Shown: positions 7,900 to 18,048, numbered from the stretch's first letter. The stretch: DNA of 64,000 bases from JAVSMW01 sp032027005 (GCA_032027005.1 JAVSMW010000004.1:216093-280092); one strand, 5' to 3'. Numbers and translations: made by a program. The notes: generated by a model not told the origin, from the letters alone.

Positions 7900-10458
7900 C
7901 TATTCAACTCCGCGGTAATAATGCCCTTTTGTTAAACCGGCGGGGCTCATAGCAGCAATCTTTTCTTTTATCTCGGCAGGGGGTTCATAATCCCCCGGCC
8001 GCGCCTTGAACCTGTCTATTTCACTTCTCCAGTACCGAATCACTCTGGCTGCCCGATCAGGTGATTCTATCGAAGTCTCCAGTCTGAACCTTGAGATGCC
8101 TGCCTGAAATAGCGGCATAATATCTTCAATCATGCTCAGCTCTTTTGTATTATAGATGTGCGCCCGGCAGAACTCATCCTGGGTGACAGGAAAAACTAAG
8201 CCCAGCCTGTCCTTCAGCCCAACAACCGGTGTCTCTTTACAGGGCCGCCGGCACTTGGTGCTGCTGGTCAGCCCCCCCAGCAGGCTGCCCTGGGGGCAGT
8301 ATTCTGTGACCATTAAGGGCAGATGACCTTCAACCACTGCTTCCAGCGGGATTTCGCCATTGTATGTTAAGTTGGTTATTTGCCCCAAAGTCAATTCAGG
8401 GGATACAGCAGCCTGGCTAATCCCAAATTTTTCACGAAGCAGCAGCAATGTTTGTAAATTGAAAATATTGAGGGTGAAATCGGCATATATCTCAGGCAGT
8501 TTCATTTTCGCAGCAACCGACAGCAGGCCAAGATTGGCTGCTAAAACACCGATCCGGTTGTCCCTGGCGAACTCGAGTAAAGGCATGATATAGGGCATTT
8601 CCCCATTTCTGATGATCCGCGGTGTGGAAATGACCAGTTTGACCCGGTTTTTCTCACACTGAATGAGGGCATCATTTAATTCCCGACTGATGCCATCGGT
8701 CTGCAGCAGGTTACTTCCCCCGAAATAAATTACATCTGCCCCATTTTGGGCGGCGGTTTTTAAGATATTAAAATTATCGGTCTTAACCGTCAGAATTAAT
8801 TTATCTACGGCTGTGTCTTTAATCCTGGTTGTTTTTTTAATCCCGGTTCCCTTCAGCACCTTCGCGGCCTTTTCAGTAAAATCCCCAGCCACCGGCACAA
8901 CAGGCTTACGGGCGGCCACCCGCATTGCTGCCAAACCATCAATTGCTGCCCTGCGCGTTTCATTAATCTCACTGGCAGGAATCATCACGTTTTCATCAAT
9001 TTCAGCTTCCAGGGTTTCCACAAGAAAAGGCGTATTGCCAAGCCTGTCAAGCTGCTTTTGCAATAACTCCCTGGTTAATGGTTTGTTCCTTGCTTCCTGT
9101 CCTGCAAAACTGCTAACTGCTGAAAACTGATGGCCATCGTGATCAAAGACGGCAATTTTAAAAGGCTCGCCAATTCTGGCTGTGACAATAAATCCCAGGG
9201 GGATTTTTTTTATTTCCCGGGGAGAAGTATAACTTTGACCGGCTGCGGCCATCAGAATGGTATCATGGGTTTTAAAAACCCTATCCCCAACCCTTATTTT
9301 GCCTTCAGCAGGGATCCATACTTTTTGCCCTGCCAAAGCATTCTCCACCTGGCTGCCGTTTTGGATAATCCGGTTAACTATAACTCCCCCGCGGCCGCCT
9401 TCAGTAACCCAGAATTCCACACCGTCCCCGATGTTTAAATCATCTTCCAGATGAATTTCCACGGTCCCATTGGTGCGCTCTACCCGGCTCACTCGGCCTA
9501 ACCTCAGGCCCCGGTTGTTGGGCCTTTTAAAACTCATCATGTCCCGCCCGGATTTACCAAAAAAATATCCTGTCGTAAAGCCCCGGTTAAAAATTTGAGC
9601 TAATTCTTTATGATCTTTTTCTCCGGTCTGGTAATCTTCGGGCGACGCTTTGTAGCGGTCTAGTGCTTCCCTGTATATCCTGGTAACGGTGGCTACATAT
9701 TCAGGTCTTTTCATGCGCCCTTCAATTTTTAGAGAACAGACCCCTGACTGGGCTAACTCCGGGATGTGCTGGATCATATTTAAATCCATAGGACTGAGCA
9801 GGTGACTGCCAATCTGGCCCGGATCGGCCAGACACTTGCCCTTCTCATCCACCAATGTATACTCCATCCGGCATGGCTGGGCACACCTGCCCCTGTTTCC
9901 GCTGCGGCCCCCGATCATGCTGCTCATCAGACACTGTCCTGAATAACAAACACAAAGTGCCCCATGGACAAAAACTTCTAATTCAACCCCGGTCTTTCTC
10001 TGAATTTCGGCTATTTCCCGCAAACTGAGTTCCCTGGCCAGGACAACCCGCCGAAAACCGCTGTCCCTCAATGTCTCAACACCGGCTGTATTGTGTACCG
10101 TCATTTGGGTACTGGCATGGAGCACCAGGTCTGGCAGCAGTTCCCGCGCGACCCGGGCCACCCCCAAATCCTGAACAATAATGGCATCGACACCGGTTTG
10201 ATATAGAAATTTGAGGTAATCAACGGCTTCCGGAAGCTCATGATCAGCCAACAAGGTATTTACCGTAACATAAACAAGAACTCCTCTCAAATGGGCATAT
10301 TCTACAACTTCCTGCATCTGGTCCCGGTCAAAGTTGTTGGCATACTGCCTGGCACTAAACATAGTTCCACCAAGATAAACGGCATCTGCTCCATTCTGCA
10401 CCGCCGCTGTCAAGGCCTCTCTGCTGCCCACAGGTGCCAGCAGTTCAGGGATATTCAT
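7900..10458 (-). CDS. U32-family peptidase, long form with C-terminal DUF3656-type part
   Basis: Belongs to the U32 (PrtC/RlhA/TrhP-like) family. Proven members act in RNA hydroxylation with iron-sulfur clusters or have been reported as collagenases, so the true substrate here is open. The N-terminal barrel begins MNIPELLAPVGSREAL. The U32 signature lies near residues 165-195 with the cysteine cluster ALCVCYSGQCLMSS and RGRCAQPC. At about 850 aa this is the long form: a central domain is followed by a second barrel-like half with another cysteine pair (CRRPCKETP). It is upstream of mutS2 in the same direction, and the ATG has a GGAGG site. Confidence 0.88.
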   Translation of the reverse strand: MNIPELLAPVGSREALTAAVQNGADAVYLGGTMFSARQYANNFDRDQMQEVVEYAHLRGVLVYVTVNTLLADHELPEAVDYLKFLYQTGVDAIIVQDLGVARVARELLPDLVLHASTQMTVHNTAGVETLRDSGFRRVVLARELSLREIAEIQRKTGVELEVFVHGALCVCYSGQCLMSSMIGGRSGNRGRCAQPCRMEYTLVDEKGKCLADPGQIGSHLLSPMDLNMIQHIPELAQSGVCSLKIEGRMKRPEYVATVTRIYREALDRYKASPEDYQTGEKDHKELAQIFNRGFTTGYFFGKSGRDMMSFKRPNNRGLRLGRVSRVERTNGTVEIHLEDDLNIGDGVEFWVTEGGRGGVIVNRIIQNGSQVENALAGQKVWIPAEGKIRVGDRVFKTHDTILMAAAGQSYTSPREIKKIPLGFIVTARIGEPFKIAVFDHDGHQFSAVSSFAGQEARNKPLTRELLQKQLDRLGNTPFLVETLEAEIDENVMIPASEINETRRAAIDGLAAMRVAARKPVVPVAGDFTEKAAKVLKGTGIKKTTRIKDTAVDKLILTVKTDNFNILKTAAQNGADVIYFGGSNLLQTDGISRELNDALIQCEKNRVKLVISTPRIIRNGEMPYIMPLLEFARDNRIGVLAANLGLLSVAAKMKLPEIYADFTLNIFNLQTLLLLREKFGISQAAVSPELTLGQITNLTYNGEIPLEAVVEGHLPLMVTEYCPQGSLLGGLTSSTKCRRPCKETPVVGLKDRLGLVFPVTQDEFCRAHIYNTKELSMIEDIMPLFQAGISRFRLETSIESPDRAARVIRYWRSEIDRFKARPGDYEPPAEIKEKIAAMSPAGLTKGHYYRGVE

Positions 10459-10515
10459 AATGATTCCTCCAAAATAACGAAAAATTTAGCCGCGGATGAA
10501 CGCGGATGAACACAG

Positions 10516-10541
10516 ATAAAAACGCGGCTTAGCCGCGTTTT
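10516..10541 (-). terminator. Terminator after the NIF3-like gene
   Basis: AAAACGCGGC and GCCGCGTTTT form a nearly perfect hairpin with a T-run on the minus strand, one nucleotide past the NIF3-like stop codon. Next to it (10489-10520) is a CGCGGATGAA / CGCGGATGAACACAGAT direct repeat of a kind scattered in many bacterial genomes. Confidence 0.85.
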
Positions 10542-10542
10542 C

Positions 10543-11505
10543 TTATTTACCCTTTAATCTTGAGACCCTGGTCAGGCCGGAACATGGAATTATTTCCACA
10601 CCCTGTTTGGCTATTTCGTCCAGGATCAGATTCATCCCCATAGAATCACTGGCCATATGTCCGGCAATTATCACATTGATATGATTTTTCTCAGCTTCTT
10701 TGCGGTGTTTTTCCCCAATATGCATACAAACTATGGTACCCACGCCGGCCTGGGACAACCTGGCGAACGAATCCTCAGAACCGCCCGTACCTCCGGTCAT
10801 ATCCACAAACACTTTGCCACATTTACGCTGCTTATCCCCAGTGACTATAGTCGGCCCCGCCCCTGTCCGGGCTCCTTCGGCGAATTCCGGTATGTCTTTA
10901 AGGATTTTTACCACATCTCCTACAGTTTCCGGATCTTTTTTATTAATAATATTCTGCAGCGCAGTTGTCACCATATTATCTGCCGGAGTATGTACACACA
11001 TGATTGGAATATCCAGAATCCGGGCAGCATCAACAGCCTTGTTGTGATTTAGAGGCATCAGACCCCTTTTCACCTCACCGATGCGGGGAGCCATCAAACC
11101 TTCACCCACATTTATAGGGACACCAAATATTTCCATAATTTCGGCCTGCATGCCCATGACTTCAGATAAATCTGCCAATGCTTTACCTTCGGGATGGTGG
11201 GCAATAATCAGATCCACCGGCCTGCCTTTTTCCCGCAGCCGGTCAGCTAGCAACACTTCTCCCACTTCAATGTCAATACCCGTCAGTACGGTCTTGACCT
11301 CAGTCTCAGGTGCTCCATATAATACCCTGGAATCACTGTATGGGTTGACCAGTTTTTCCTGATCGAATTCCTTCTTTTCTTCACCCTTTAATCCGTCAAA
11401 GGCTTTTTTGGCATTTTTCAGGGTTCTTTCAACTTCTTTTTTACCCCGTGGGTCGTTCGTAATACCGGTTTTGACGGCTAATTCATAGATCTCACTCAGC
11501 TTCAA
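10543..11505 (-). CDS. NIF3/YbgI-like metal-binding protein
   Basis: A NIF3-like (DUF34) family protein. Family members are toroidal, bind two metal ions and have no settled function, although some are annotated as GTP cyclohydrolase 1 type 2. The metal ligands expected for the family can be seen: AHHPEGK near residue 103, CVHTPADN near residue 170, and GHMASDS near the end. At 320 aa it is longer at the N-terminus than the short YbgI form. The start is TTG at 11505 with AGGAGGT about 8 nt upstream. It lies between polX and the U32 gene on the minus strand and has its own terminator. Confidence 0.85.
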   Translation of the reverse strand: MKLSEIYELAVKTGITNDPRGKKEVERTLKNAKKAFDGLKGEEKKEFDQEKLVNPYSDSRVLYGAPETEVKTVLTGIDIEVGEVLLADRLREKGRPVDLIIAHHPEGKALADLSEVMGMQAEIMEIFGVPINVGEGLMAPRIGEVKRGLMPLNHNKAVDAARILDIPIMCVHTPADNMVTTALQNIINKKDPETVGDVVKILKDIPEFAEGARTGAGPTIVTGDKQRKCGKVFVDMTGGTGGSEDSFARLSQAGVGTIVCMHIGEKHRKEAEKNHINVIIAGHMASDSMGMNLILDEIAKQGVEIIPCSGLTRVSRLKGK

Positions 11506-11628
11506 ACAAGGTAACCTCCTTTAAATCCCGTTCATTTATAATTTAATCAATATTGCCATTAAATGGACAGCATTGTTGGTATTCTATCAAATTTTATAAA
11601 TTCCTTCCTAGTATGGTCTGAAACAGGC

Positions 11629-13359
11629 TTATTTATGTTTTTTCAGGTACTTAAAGAGTCTTTCGGCATTCATAGTATTTATAATGTCTTCCTTTTCCAG
11701 CCAGCCCCGTCTGGCCATTCCTACCCCATACTTCATTTCCTCCATCCTGATGATATCATGAGCGTCTGTATCAATACAAATTTTAATTCCCAGTTCCTTG
11801 GCCTTACGTACATAGACATCATTCAAATCCAGCCGGTCCGGTGATGCGTTAATCTCCAGAGCAGTACCGTATTTTACGGCTGCAGCGAAAATCTCGTCCA
11901 TATTCACCGCATAAGGGTCCCGACTGCCAATCAGCCTGCCTGTGGGGTGACCAATAATGTCTACATGTGGGTTCTTCATGGCTGATGTTATCCTGTCGGT
12001 AATTTTTTGTCCATCCTGCTTAAATCCAGAATGAATTGAAGCAACTACCACATCTTTGCCGGACAGTATTTCGTCCGGATAATCCAGATCACCATTGGCC
12101 AAAATATCAACTTCAATGCCTGATAATATTTGCAGGGAATCTTGTTTTTTGCTTAGTTCTTTTATGCGCCCCCCCTGTTCTGCCAGTCTCTCCACTGACA
12201 GGCCGCGCGCGATGCCCAAAGATTTGGAATGGTCGGTGATGGCAATATACTCATAACCCAGTTCCGCAGCTTTACCTGCGATTTGCTCAATGGAATTAAC
12301 CCCATCACTCCAGTCGGAGTGGATGTGTAAATCCCCCCGGATGTCTCCTGGTTCCACAAGTTCCGGCAGTCCGCCGCCCTCGGCGGCTTCAATCTCACCC
12401 GTGTCCTCGCGCAGCTCCGGCGGAATATACGGCAAATCCAGGTAAGCGTAAATATCGGCTTCTCCGGCGACAGGCAGAATTTGTTCATCTTCTCTGCCAA
12501 AAACGCCATACTCATTGATTTTCAGGTTCCTTTTATGAGCCAATTCCCGCATCCTGACATTATGCTCCTTAGAACCCGTAAAGTGGTGCAAGGCACTCCA
12601 ATACTGATCCGGTGCCACAACCATAAGATCAATCTGGATGCCCATGAGGGTGACAATACTCACCTTGGTCTCACCTTGGGCCAATACCTTTTTAACTTGA
12701 GGATGTTTGCTGAAAATATCAATTACCCTGTCCGGTTCGGCAGAGCCAACAACCAGATCAATATCTCCGATAGATTCCTGCATTCTCCTAGTGCTGCCGG
12801 CCACGCCCGCATTTTCCACTCCTGGCAGGGTACGCAAAAAACCCGTAAAGGCCTGGGCAATAGAATCAGCAATCCCCAGAGTCGTCCTGCCCACGCCGGT
12901 CCGCAGCATGTCAATACCCCGCAGGATGTTAAGCTCAGTCTTATTTCCCAACCCAGGCAGTTCTCTGATCTTCTTGCCGCGGGCCGCCGCCTCTAATTCA
13001 TCAATACTGGTTATGCCCAGCTTTTGATAAAGGAGTTGAGCCATTTTAGCCCCCACTCCAGGGATGGTGATGATTTCCAGTAATCCGGAAGGCACTTGGT
13101 TTTTGAGATTTTCGTAATATTCTATGGTTCCTGTTTTAATTAATTCCTCAATCTTTGCGGCTAAAGCCTTACCGATGCCGGGCACTGATTCCAGTTTTCT
13201 CTCCTCAGCCAGAACATTCAAATCTGTGGCTAAATTCGCCAGGACCTTCGCGGCCTTTTGATATGCCCTGATTTTATATACACTTTCACCCTGCAGCTCC
13301 AGCAGGTCAGCAATTTCACTCATGATCCAGGCCACTTCAATATTCTCTATACGTCTCAT
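11629..13359 (-). CDS. polX: DNA polymerase X with PHP domain
   Basis: A family-X DNA polymerase that fills short gaps in base-excision repair, fused to a PHP exonuclease. The order is: N-terminal helix-hairpin-helix 8-kDa-like region with VPGIGKALAAKI and IPGVGAKMAQLL, polymerase palm with the GSTRRMQESIGDIDLVV motif carrying the catalytic aspartates, then from about residue 335 the PHP domain with DLHIHSDWSDG, AITDHS and IDTDAH. At 576 aa it matches the Bacillus PolX layout (about 570). The start MRRIENIEVAW is accepted although an internal MSEIADLLEL is also possible. It lies upstream of the NIF3-like gene. Confidence 0.95.
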   Translation of the reverse strand: MRRIENIEVAWIMSEIADLLELQGESVYKIRAYQKAAKVLANLATDLNVLAEERKLESVPGIGKALAAKIEELIKTGTIEYYENLKNQVPSGLLEIITIPGVGAKMAQLLYQKLGITSIDELEAAARGKKIRELPGLGNKTELNILRGIDMLRTGVGRTTLGIADSIAQAFTGFLRTLPGVENAGVAGSTRRMQESIGDIDLVVGSAEPDRVIDIFSKHPQVKKVLAQGETKVSIVTLMGIQIDLMVVAPDQYWSALHHFTGSKEHNVRMRELAHKRNLKINEYGVFGREDEQILPVAGEADIYAYLDLPYIPPELREDTGEIEAAEGGGLPELVEPGDIRGDLHIHSDWSDGVNSIEQIAGKAAELGYEYIAITDHSKSLGIARGLSVERLAEQGGRIKELSKKQDSLQILSGIEVDILANGDLDYPDEILSGKDVVVASIHSGFKQDGQKITDRITSAMKNPHVDIIGHPTGRLIGSRDPYAVNMDEIFAAAVKYGTALEINASPDRLDLNDVYVRKAKELGIKICIDTDAHDIIRMEEMKYGVGMARRGWLEKEDIINTMNAERLFKYLKKHK

Positions 13360-13442
13360 AACAGCCTCCGAATATTCATCATATATTTATCTTCCCCAAG
13401 CCTAGGTAAAATCAAGCAATAATTTTAAAAGTTCTAGTATGA

Positions 13443-13474
13443 GAAAAGCCCCACGATTGGTCATCGTGAAGCTT
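13443..13474 (-). terminator. Probable terminator after zapA
   Basis: On the minus strand AAGCTTCACGAT-GACCA-ATCGTGGGGCTT forms a 12-bp stem with two G-U pairs, then TTTC. It lies about 37 nt after the zapA stop. Confidence 0.65.
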
Positions 13475-13510
13475 GCTTTGGAACATTTTAAAATTTAATC
13501 TGATTTGTGT

Positions 13511-13795
13511 TCAGGCCTGCTTTTTTTCATGCTTGCTGTCTTCTTTTTTGTCTGAACCCATCATTTTAACCAAAGCATCATAATCTTCCTGCAGCTTACT
13601 CAGCTCATCCGCAATATTTAAGGCCGCCAAAACCGCAATCTTGCCGGCAGGCAGCTGTGGTTGACGGGCAGCAATGCTCTTCATCTTTTTGTCAATATAC
13701 CTGGCAAGCATTGTCATGTATTCTGGGGAAGCATCCCCTTTCATGGTATACTCTTCTCCGAATATATCCACTATGGCTCTGGCTTTTTGTTCCAC
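13511..13795 (-). CDS. zapA: Cell division protein ZapA
   Basis: A small FtsZ-ring bundling protein of 94 aa. The N-terminal globular part has the family pattern VDIFGEEYTMKGDASPEYM followed by ARYIDKKMK; the rest is a coiled coil (ALNIADELSKLQEDYDALVKMM) with a charged, lysine-rich tail. The start is GTG at 13795 behind GGGAGGA. In Bacillus and many Clostridia zapA also lies next to pheST and polX/mutS2, as here, which supports the call. Confidence 0.92.
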   Translation of the reverse strand: MEQKARAIVDIFGEEYTMKGDASPEYMTMLARYIDKKMKSIAARQPQLPAGKIAVLAALNIADELSKLQEDYDALVKMMGSDKKEDSKHEKKQA

Positions 13796-13911
13796 GATAC
13801 CGTTCCTCCCATTATCAGCAGGATCTGTTCTAAAACCATATCTTCGACATTAATTGTCAAAATCCTTCCTAATTTGAGGTTCGGCATACAATATTTTCAA
13901 TTACCCCACGC

Positions 13912-16329
13912 TTAAGCCCTTAGCTCAGCCTGGAAATTCTCCCGCAGAGCCTGCTGAATTTTTTCGAATAAACCATTAACTTCTTCGTCAGTCAGTGTCC
14001 GGTCGATAGCCTGGAAGCGCAGGGAAAAAGCCAAACTCTTATAGCCTTCCTTGATTTGCTGTCCCTGATAAACGTCAAAGAGACTGACTTTTTCCAACAA
14101 AGAGCCACCCTGATTTTTAATAACTCTGTTAATATCAGCAGCAAGAACCTCTCTGCCGACAACAACTGCCAGATCCCGTTCCATAGCCGGATACTTGGGC
14201 AGTGGACTGCAGGTCTTAAACCCGGCAGAAGCCTGAATAATTCCCTCCAAATTTAGCTGCAGCATGTATACCCGTTCTGGCAGCCGGTAGTTTTCGATAA
14301 CTGTGGGATGCATTTCCCCAATTACACCTACATTCCAACCGGCCAATTCGATCCGGGCCGTCCTGCCCGGATGGAATGAAGAAAAGTCTGTTTCCGGGAC
14401 CAGGCTGTAATCTTCTATATTCAGAGTGGCAAACAAGGTTTCCACAATACCTTTCAGATAGTAGAAGTCCATATCCTGCGGTTTGGTGGCCCATCCTCCG
14501 GTAGTTTTTCCCATTACACCTACAGCCAGAGTCAGGGTTTCCCGGGGCAGCTGCTCCCCTGCCACCGGTTTAAAGGACCTGCCCACTTCAAAGAAGGCCA
14601 GGTCTTTGTTCTTTCTGGAAGTATTACGAGCCATAATATCCAGAAGCCCCGGCAGGAGAGTTGTGCGCAGTACCCGCTGTTCTTCACTCAGGGGATTCTT
14701 CACCGTGACGGCATTTCGCAGACTGTGGTCTGCCGGAAGACCAAGCAGGTCAAAAACCCTTGGATTCATAAAACTCAGGGTAACAATCTCATACAACCCG
14801 CAATTGACCATCACATCAATGACCTGGTCAGTTGCGGCCTGGACTATAGTCTTGCGGCCTTGGGTGCTGGCTCCTTCCGGCAGAGTAGTGGGGATATTGT
14901 TATATCCGTAAAGACGCGCAACTTCCTCAATCAAGTCGATCTCGACGGCAATATCGCCCCGCCGGGTGGGCACCTCTACCATCATATCATTGCCTGCATC
15001 GGTTACCACAAAGCCCAGTCTTTCCATAATACTTTTAATTTCTGACCGCGGTACATCGATTCCTATAATCAGCGAAACTCTCTCCGGGCGCAGCCTGATC
15101 ACAGGATTTGCCTGAGGCACCGGGAAATTATCCACTACTCCCCTGACAGTCCGTCCGGCCTCCATTTCAGCCATCAGCTGACAGGCTCTGTCAGCAGCCG
15201 CCAGTGTCCCGTTAATATCCACACCTTTTTCAAATCTTGTTGATGCCTCGGACTTTAAAGTCAGATTCTTTGAGGTGCGATGAATGCTGGCCGGATTAAA
15301 CCTGGCTGATTCAATAAGTACAGAGGTGGTTGAGTCGGTAATCTCCGTATCCAAACCACCCATCACTCCTGCTATGGCAACAGGACCGGAGGGGTCGGCA
15401 ATTACCAGCATATCAGAGGTTAATTCCCTTTCCACATTATCGAGGGAAAACATTTTTTCACCTTGTTCTGCTCTCCTGACAATTATCGCCTTATCTGTCA
15501 ACTTGTCGTAATCAAAGGCGTGCAAGGGCTGACCAAGTTCCATTAAAACATAATTTGTCACATCAACTATGTTGCTGATAGGCCTAATTCCGGCAGCCCG
15601 CAGTTTCCTCTGCATCCACTGGGGGGAAGGACCAATCCGCACATCTTTGATCAATCGGCCTACGTAACGTCCGCACAAATCGGGGTTATTAATAGTAATA
15701 CTAACTTTCCCTGCAATGGTTTCCTCAATTTCATCCGCTTTAATTTCAGGCAGTTTTAGATCTGTGCCTAAAACAGCTGCGACCTCCCTGGCCACACCGA
15801 TCATACTCAGGCAATCTGACCTATTGGGTGTAAGTTCAAGCTCCAAAATGGCGTCATCTAACCCCAGAAGTTCCTTGGCATCCATACCGATAGTGGTATC
15901 AGCAGGGAATTCTAAGATGCCTTCCTGCTGGTCAGCCGGGAAATTCCTGGGATCAAGCCCTAACTCGCCGGCTGAGCAGAGCATGCCAAAAGACTCCACT
16001 CCCCTGAGCTTGGCCTTGGTAATTTTGATGGCAGGAAGGGTTGCCCCTACAAGAGCTAAAATTATGGTCTGCCCTTCTCTGACATTCGGTGCCCCTGTAA
16101 CCACCTGTAAAGTTTCAGACCCTACGTTAATCTGACAAACTACTAATTTATCAGCATCAGGATGGGCCAAAATCTTCTCAATCCGGCCGGTCACAATTTT
16201 GTTGATACTTTTCCCAGGGTATTCAATATTTTCGACAGCCACACCGGCCATGGTCATCTTTTCAGCCAATTCCTCCGGTGTCACCGGTACATCAACATAT
16301 TCCTTTAACCAATTAAATGAAACCCGCAT
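13912..16329 (-). CDS. pheT: Phenylalanyl-tRNA synthetase beta subunit
   Basis: The large subunit of the alpha2-beta2 PheRS, which charges tRNA-Phe. The domains in order are B1 with the EMAP/tRNA-binding-like fold (residues 40-150), B3/B4 with editing activity, B5, the catalytic-like core (LYGYNNIPTTLPEG region), and the C-terminal FDX-ACB anticodon-binding domain (PKYPAMERDLAVVV... SLAFSLRFQA). At 805 aa it has the normal length. The ATG follows AAGGAGG. It is cotranscribed with pheS through a 102-nt spacer filled with heptad repeats, and is controlled by the pheS T-box. Confidence 0.98.
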   Translation of the reverse strand: MRVSFNWLKEYVDVPVTPEELAEKMTMAGVAVENIEYPGKSINKIVTGRIEKILAHPDADKLVVCQINVGSETLQVVTGAPNVREGQTIILALVGATLPAIKITKAKLRGVESFGMLCSAGELGLDPRNFPADQQEGILEFPADTTIGMDAKELLGLDDAILELELTPNRSDCLSMIGVAREVAAVLGTDLKLPEIKADEIEETIAGKVSITINNPDLCGRYVGRLIKDVRIGPSPQWMQRKLRAAGIRPISNIVDVTNYVLMELGQPLHAFDYDKLTDKAIIVRRAEQGEKMFSLDNVERELTSDMLVIADPSGPVAIAGVMGGLDTEITDSTTSVLIESARFNPASIHRTSKNLTLKSEASTRFEKGVDINGTLAAADRACQLMAEMEAGRTVRGVVDNFPVPQANPVIRLRPERVSLIIGIDVPRSEIKSIMERLGFVVTDAGNDMMVEVPTRRGDIAVEIDLIEEVARLYGYNNIPTTLPEGASTQGRKTIVQAATDQVIDVMVNCGLYEIVTLSFMNPRVFDLLGLPADHSLRNAVTVKNPLSEEQRVLRTTLLPGLLDIMARNTSRKNKDLAFFEVGRSFKPVAGEQLPRETLTLAVGVMGKTTGGWATKPQDMDFYYLKGIVETLFATLNIEDYSLVPETDFSSFHPGRTARIELAGWNVGVIGEMHPTVIENYRLPERVYMLQLNLEGIIQASAGFKTCSPLPKYPAMERDLAVVVGREVLAADINRVIKNQGGSLLEKVSLFDVYQGQQIKEGYKSLAFSLRFQAIDRTLTDEEVNGLFEKIQQALRENFQAELRA

Positions 16330-16340
16330 GTTCGTCCTCC

Positions 16341-16433
16341 TTATATAGTGGTGAGTGGGAAGTGGAGAGTGGAGAGTGGACGTGGTTAGTTTTTTTCACT
16401 CCCCACTCATCACTCACCACTCCCCACTCGTCT
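16341..16433. repeat. Inverted heptad repeats between pheS and pheT
   Basis: The left part is a run of GTGGTGAGTGGGAAGTGGAG-type units, and the right part is its inverse (CACTCCCCACTCATCACTC-type units), about 20 nt apart. They could fold into one long hairpin in the pheS-pheT mRNA. The same unit recurs at three other places in the window. Confidence 0.75.
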
Positions 16434-17454
16434 AAAATTGTGCCAGAAACCTCTTGTCATTGTCAAACAACAGCCGGAGGTCGTCAATTCCGTATTTGAG
16501 CATGGCGATCCGTTCTATTCCTAAACCGAAGGCAAAACCGGTGACTTCCTCGGGATCATAACCGGACATTTTCAGGACATTGGGGTGAATCATCCCGGCA
16601 CCCAGCACCTCTAACCAACCGGTATTTGAGCAAACACGGCAGCCTTGGCCATTACACATGATACAGGAAACATCCACTTCGGCACTCGGTTCAGTAAAAG
16701 GGAAAAAGCTGGGCCGCAGCCTGATTTCCCGGTCCTCTCCGAACATCTGCCTGGCAACCACTTGTAAGGTTCCCTTAAGATCACTAAAGGATATCTTTTT
16801 ATCAATGATAAACCCTTCCACTTGATGAAACATCGGTGAATGTGTGGCATCATCATCACGCCTGTATACTTTGCCGGGACCAATTACTTTAACTGGTATA
16901 TGGGGTGCCTTTTTCTCCATAACCCGGGGTTGCACAGGCGAAGTATGGGTCCGGAGCAGTACACCCGGATCTATGTAAAAAGAGTCCTGCATATCTCTGG
17001 CCGGATGGTCGGCCGGAAAATTCAAAGCCTCAAAGTTATAGTAGTCAAGCTCAACCTCAGGGCCTTCCGCAATCTCAAACCCAAGACCCAAAAATATATC
17101 TTTAATCTCATCCAAAACCCTGGTCAGAGGATGTCTATTGCCGATATTAAAGGGCCGTCCCGGCAGAGTTACATCAATGGTTTCCGCTTTCAGTCGTTCT
17201 GCCTTACCGGTTTCCTTCAGGTCAGCAGTACGCTGTTCTAATTCCTGTTCAATACCTTCCCGCACATCATTGGCTAATTTGCCGATGACCGGTCTCTCTT
17301 CAGCACTTAAAGCCCCCATCCCTCTTAAAATACCGGTCAATTCGCCCTTTTTACCAAGATATTTGACCCTGATATCATTCAACTGCTCCAAATCATCAGC
17401 AGCGGCTATCTCAGCCAGGGCAACTGATTTCATAGCTTCTAACTTGTCCTTCAT
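16432..17454 (-). CDS. pheS: Phenylalanyl-tRNA synthetase alpha subunit
   Basis: The catalytic subunit of PheRS. It has an N-terminal coiled-coil arm (about 1-90), then the class II core with motif 1 around HPLTRVLDEIKDIFLGLGFE, motif 2 (FHQVEGFIID region) and motif 3 (FGLGIERIAMLKYGIDDLR). A CXXC...CXXC group (CIMCNGQGCRVC) in the core is common in bacterial PheS. At 340 aa it has the normal size. It is the first gene after a T-box leader and forms an operon with pheT. Confidence 0.98.
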   Translation of the reverse strand: MKDKLEAMKSVALAEIAAADDLEQLNDIRVKYLGKKGELTGILRGMGALSAEERPVIGKLANDVREGIEQELEQRTADLKETGKAERLKAETIDVTLPGRPFNIGNRHPLTRVLDEIKDIFLGLGFEIAEGPEVELDYYNFEALNFPADHPARDMQDSFYIDPGVLLRTHTSPVQPRVMEKKAPHIPVKVIGPGKVYRRDDDATHSPMFHQVEGFIIDKKISFSDLKGTLQVVARQMFGEDREIRLRPSFFPFTEPSAEVDVSCIMCNGQGCRVCSNTGWLEVLGAGMIHPNVLKMSGYDPEEVTGFAFGLGIERIAMLKYGIDDLRLLFDNDKRFLAQF

Positions 17455-17471
17455 ATATATCCTCCTTAAAT

Positions 17472-17512
17472 AGTGGTGAGTGAAGAGTGGTGAGTGGCTA
17501 GTGATTAGCCAC
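17472..17512. repeat. Heptad repeat just upstream of pheS
   Basis: Contains GTGGTGAGTGAAGAGTGGTG followed by GAGTGGCTAGTGATTAGCCACT, ending in a small palindrome. It lies in the leader between the T-box terminator and the pheS ribosome site and resembles the arrays at 16341, 62709 and 2833. Confidence 0.65.
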
Positions 17513-17565
17513 TAAGCCATACGATATTCTCACCTGCACGCACTCTACTATAATTCCCTAGATAT

Positions 17566-17835
17566 AAAAAAACTCCCGTCCGTAAGGGACGAAAGTTTGT
17601 GTACGTAAATACCACCCTTCAATTGCTGCAAACCTAAAACAGGCACGAGTCATAAAAACACACCAATGCCCGCTTCCCGTTAACGGCGGAAGAATCCGGC
17701 CTGACCTACTAGCTAAAAGCATTCAATCAGCTGCTCCCGGGCGAACTTCACCTGGCCTTTTTTGAAAAGGCTTCCAGTCTACGGCCTTTACTCCCTGGCA
17801 AAAAGACAGCCCAGCTACTTTTCCCGTTCATAGCA
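17566..17835 (-). promoter_or_regulatory. T-box leader controlling pheST (tRNA-Phe sensing)
   Basis: An amino-acid-starvation riboswitch that binds uncharged tRNA. On the minus strand it has the start-side GAACGGGAAAAGTAG, a T-box sequence AAGGGTGGTATTTACG (17604-17619) and a terminator ACTTTCGTCCCTTACGGACGGGAGT plus T-run (17566-17596). By alignment with the thrS leader in this same window, the specifier triplet is TTC at 17743-17745 (Phe), nine bases before the end of the shared GGAG. The T-box sequence is slightly degenerate (TATTTACG for the usual ACCGCG). Confidence 0.9.
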
Positions 17836-18019
17836 TTTGAGGTAGCTTGTTAAATTGTACAAAAACCGAATCAGTGAACAGCTATCTGGTTTCTCATCCG
17901 TTTGTATAACATATACGCAGTGACAGAACCTGTAGCCTCGAATATCCTCCAAAAAAATTCGGCGGGTAACAACATCAAACCACTACCTTTCAACACTTTT
18001 TGGGGACCTTTCGAATCTG

Positions 18020-18048
18020 ATTATAACACAATGGCATTTTATTTACAA
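18020..18048 (-). promoter_or_regulatory. Promoter of the pheST T-box transcript
   Basis: On the minus strand TTGTAA (18043-18048), 17 nt, TATAAT (18020-18025), with an extended -10 TGT. It directly abuts the stop codon of the TrmH-type methylase gene. Confidence 0.75.
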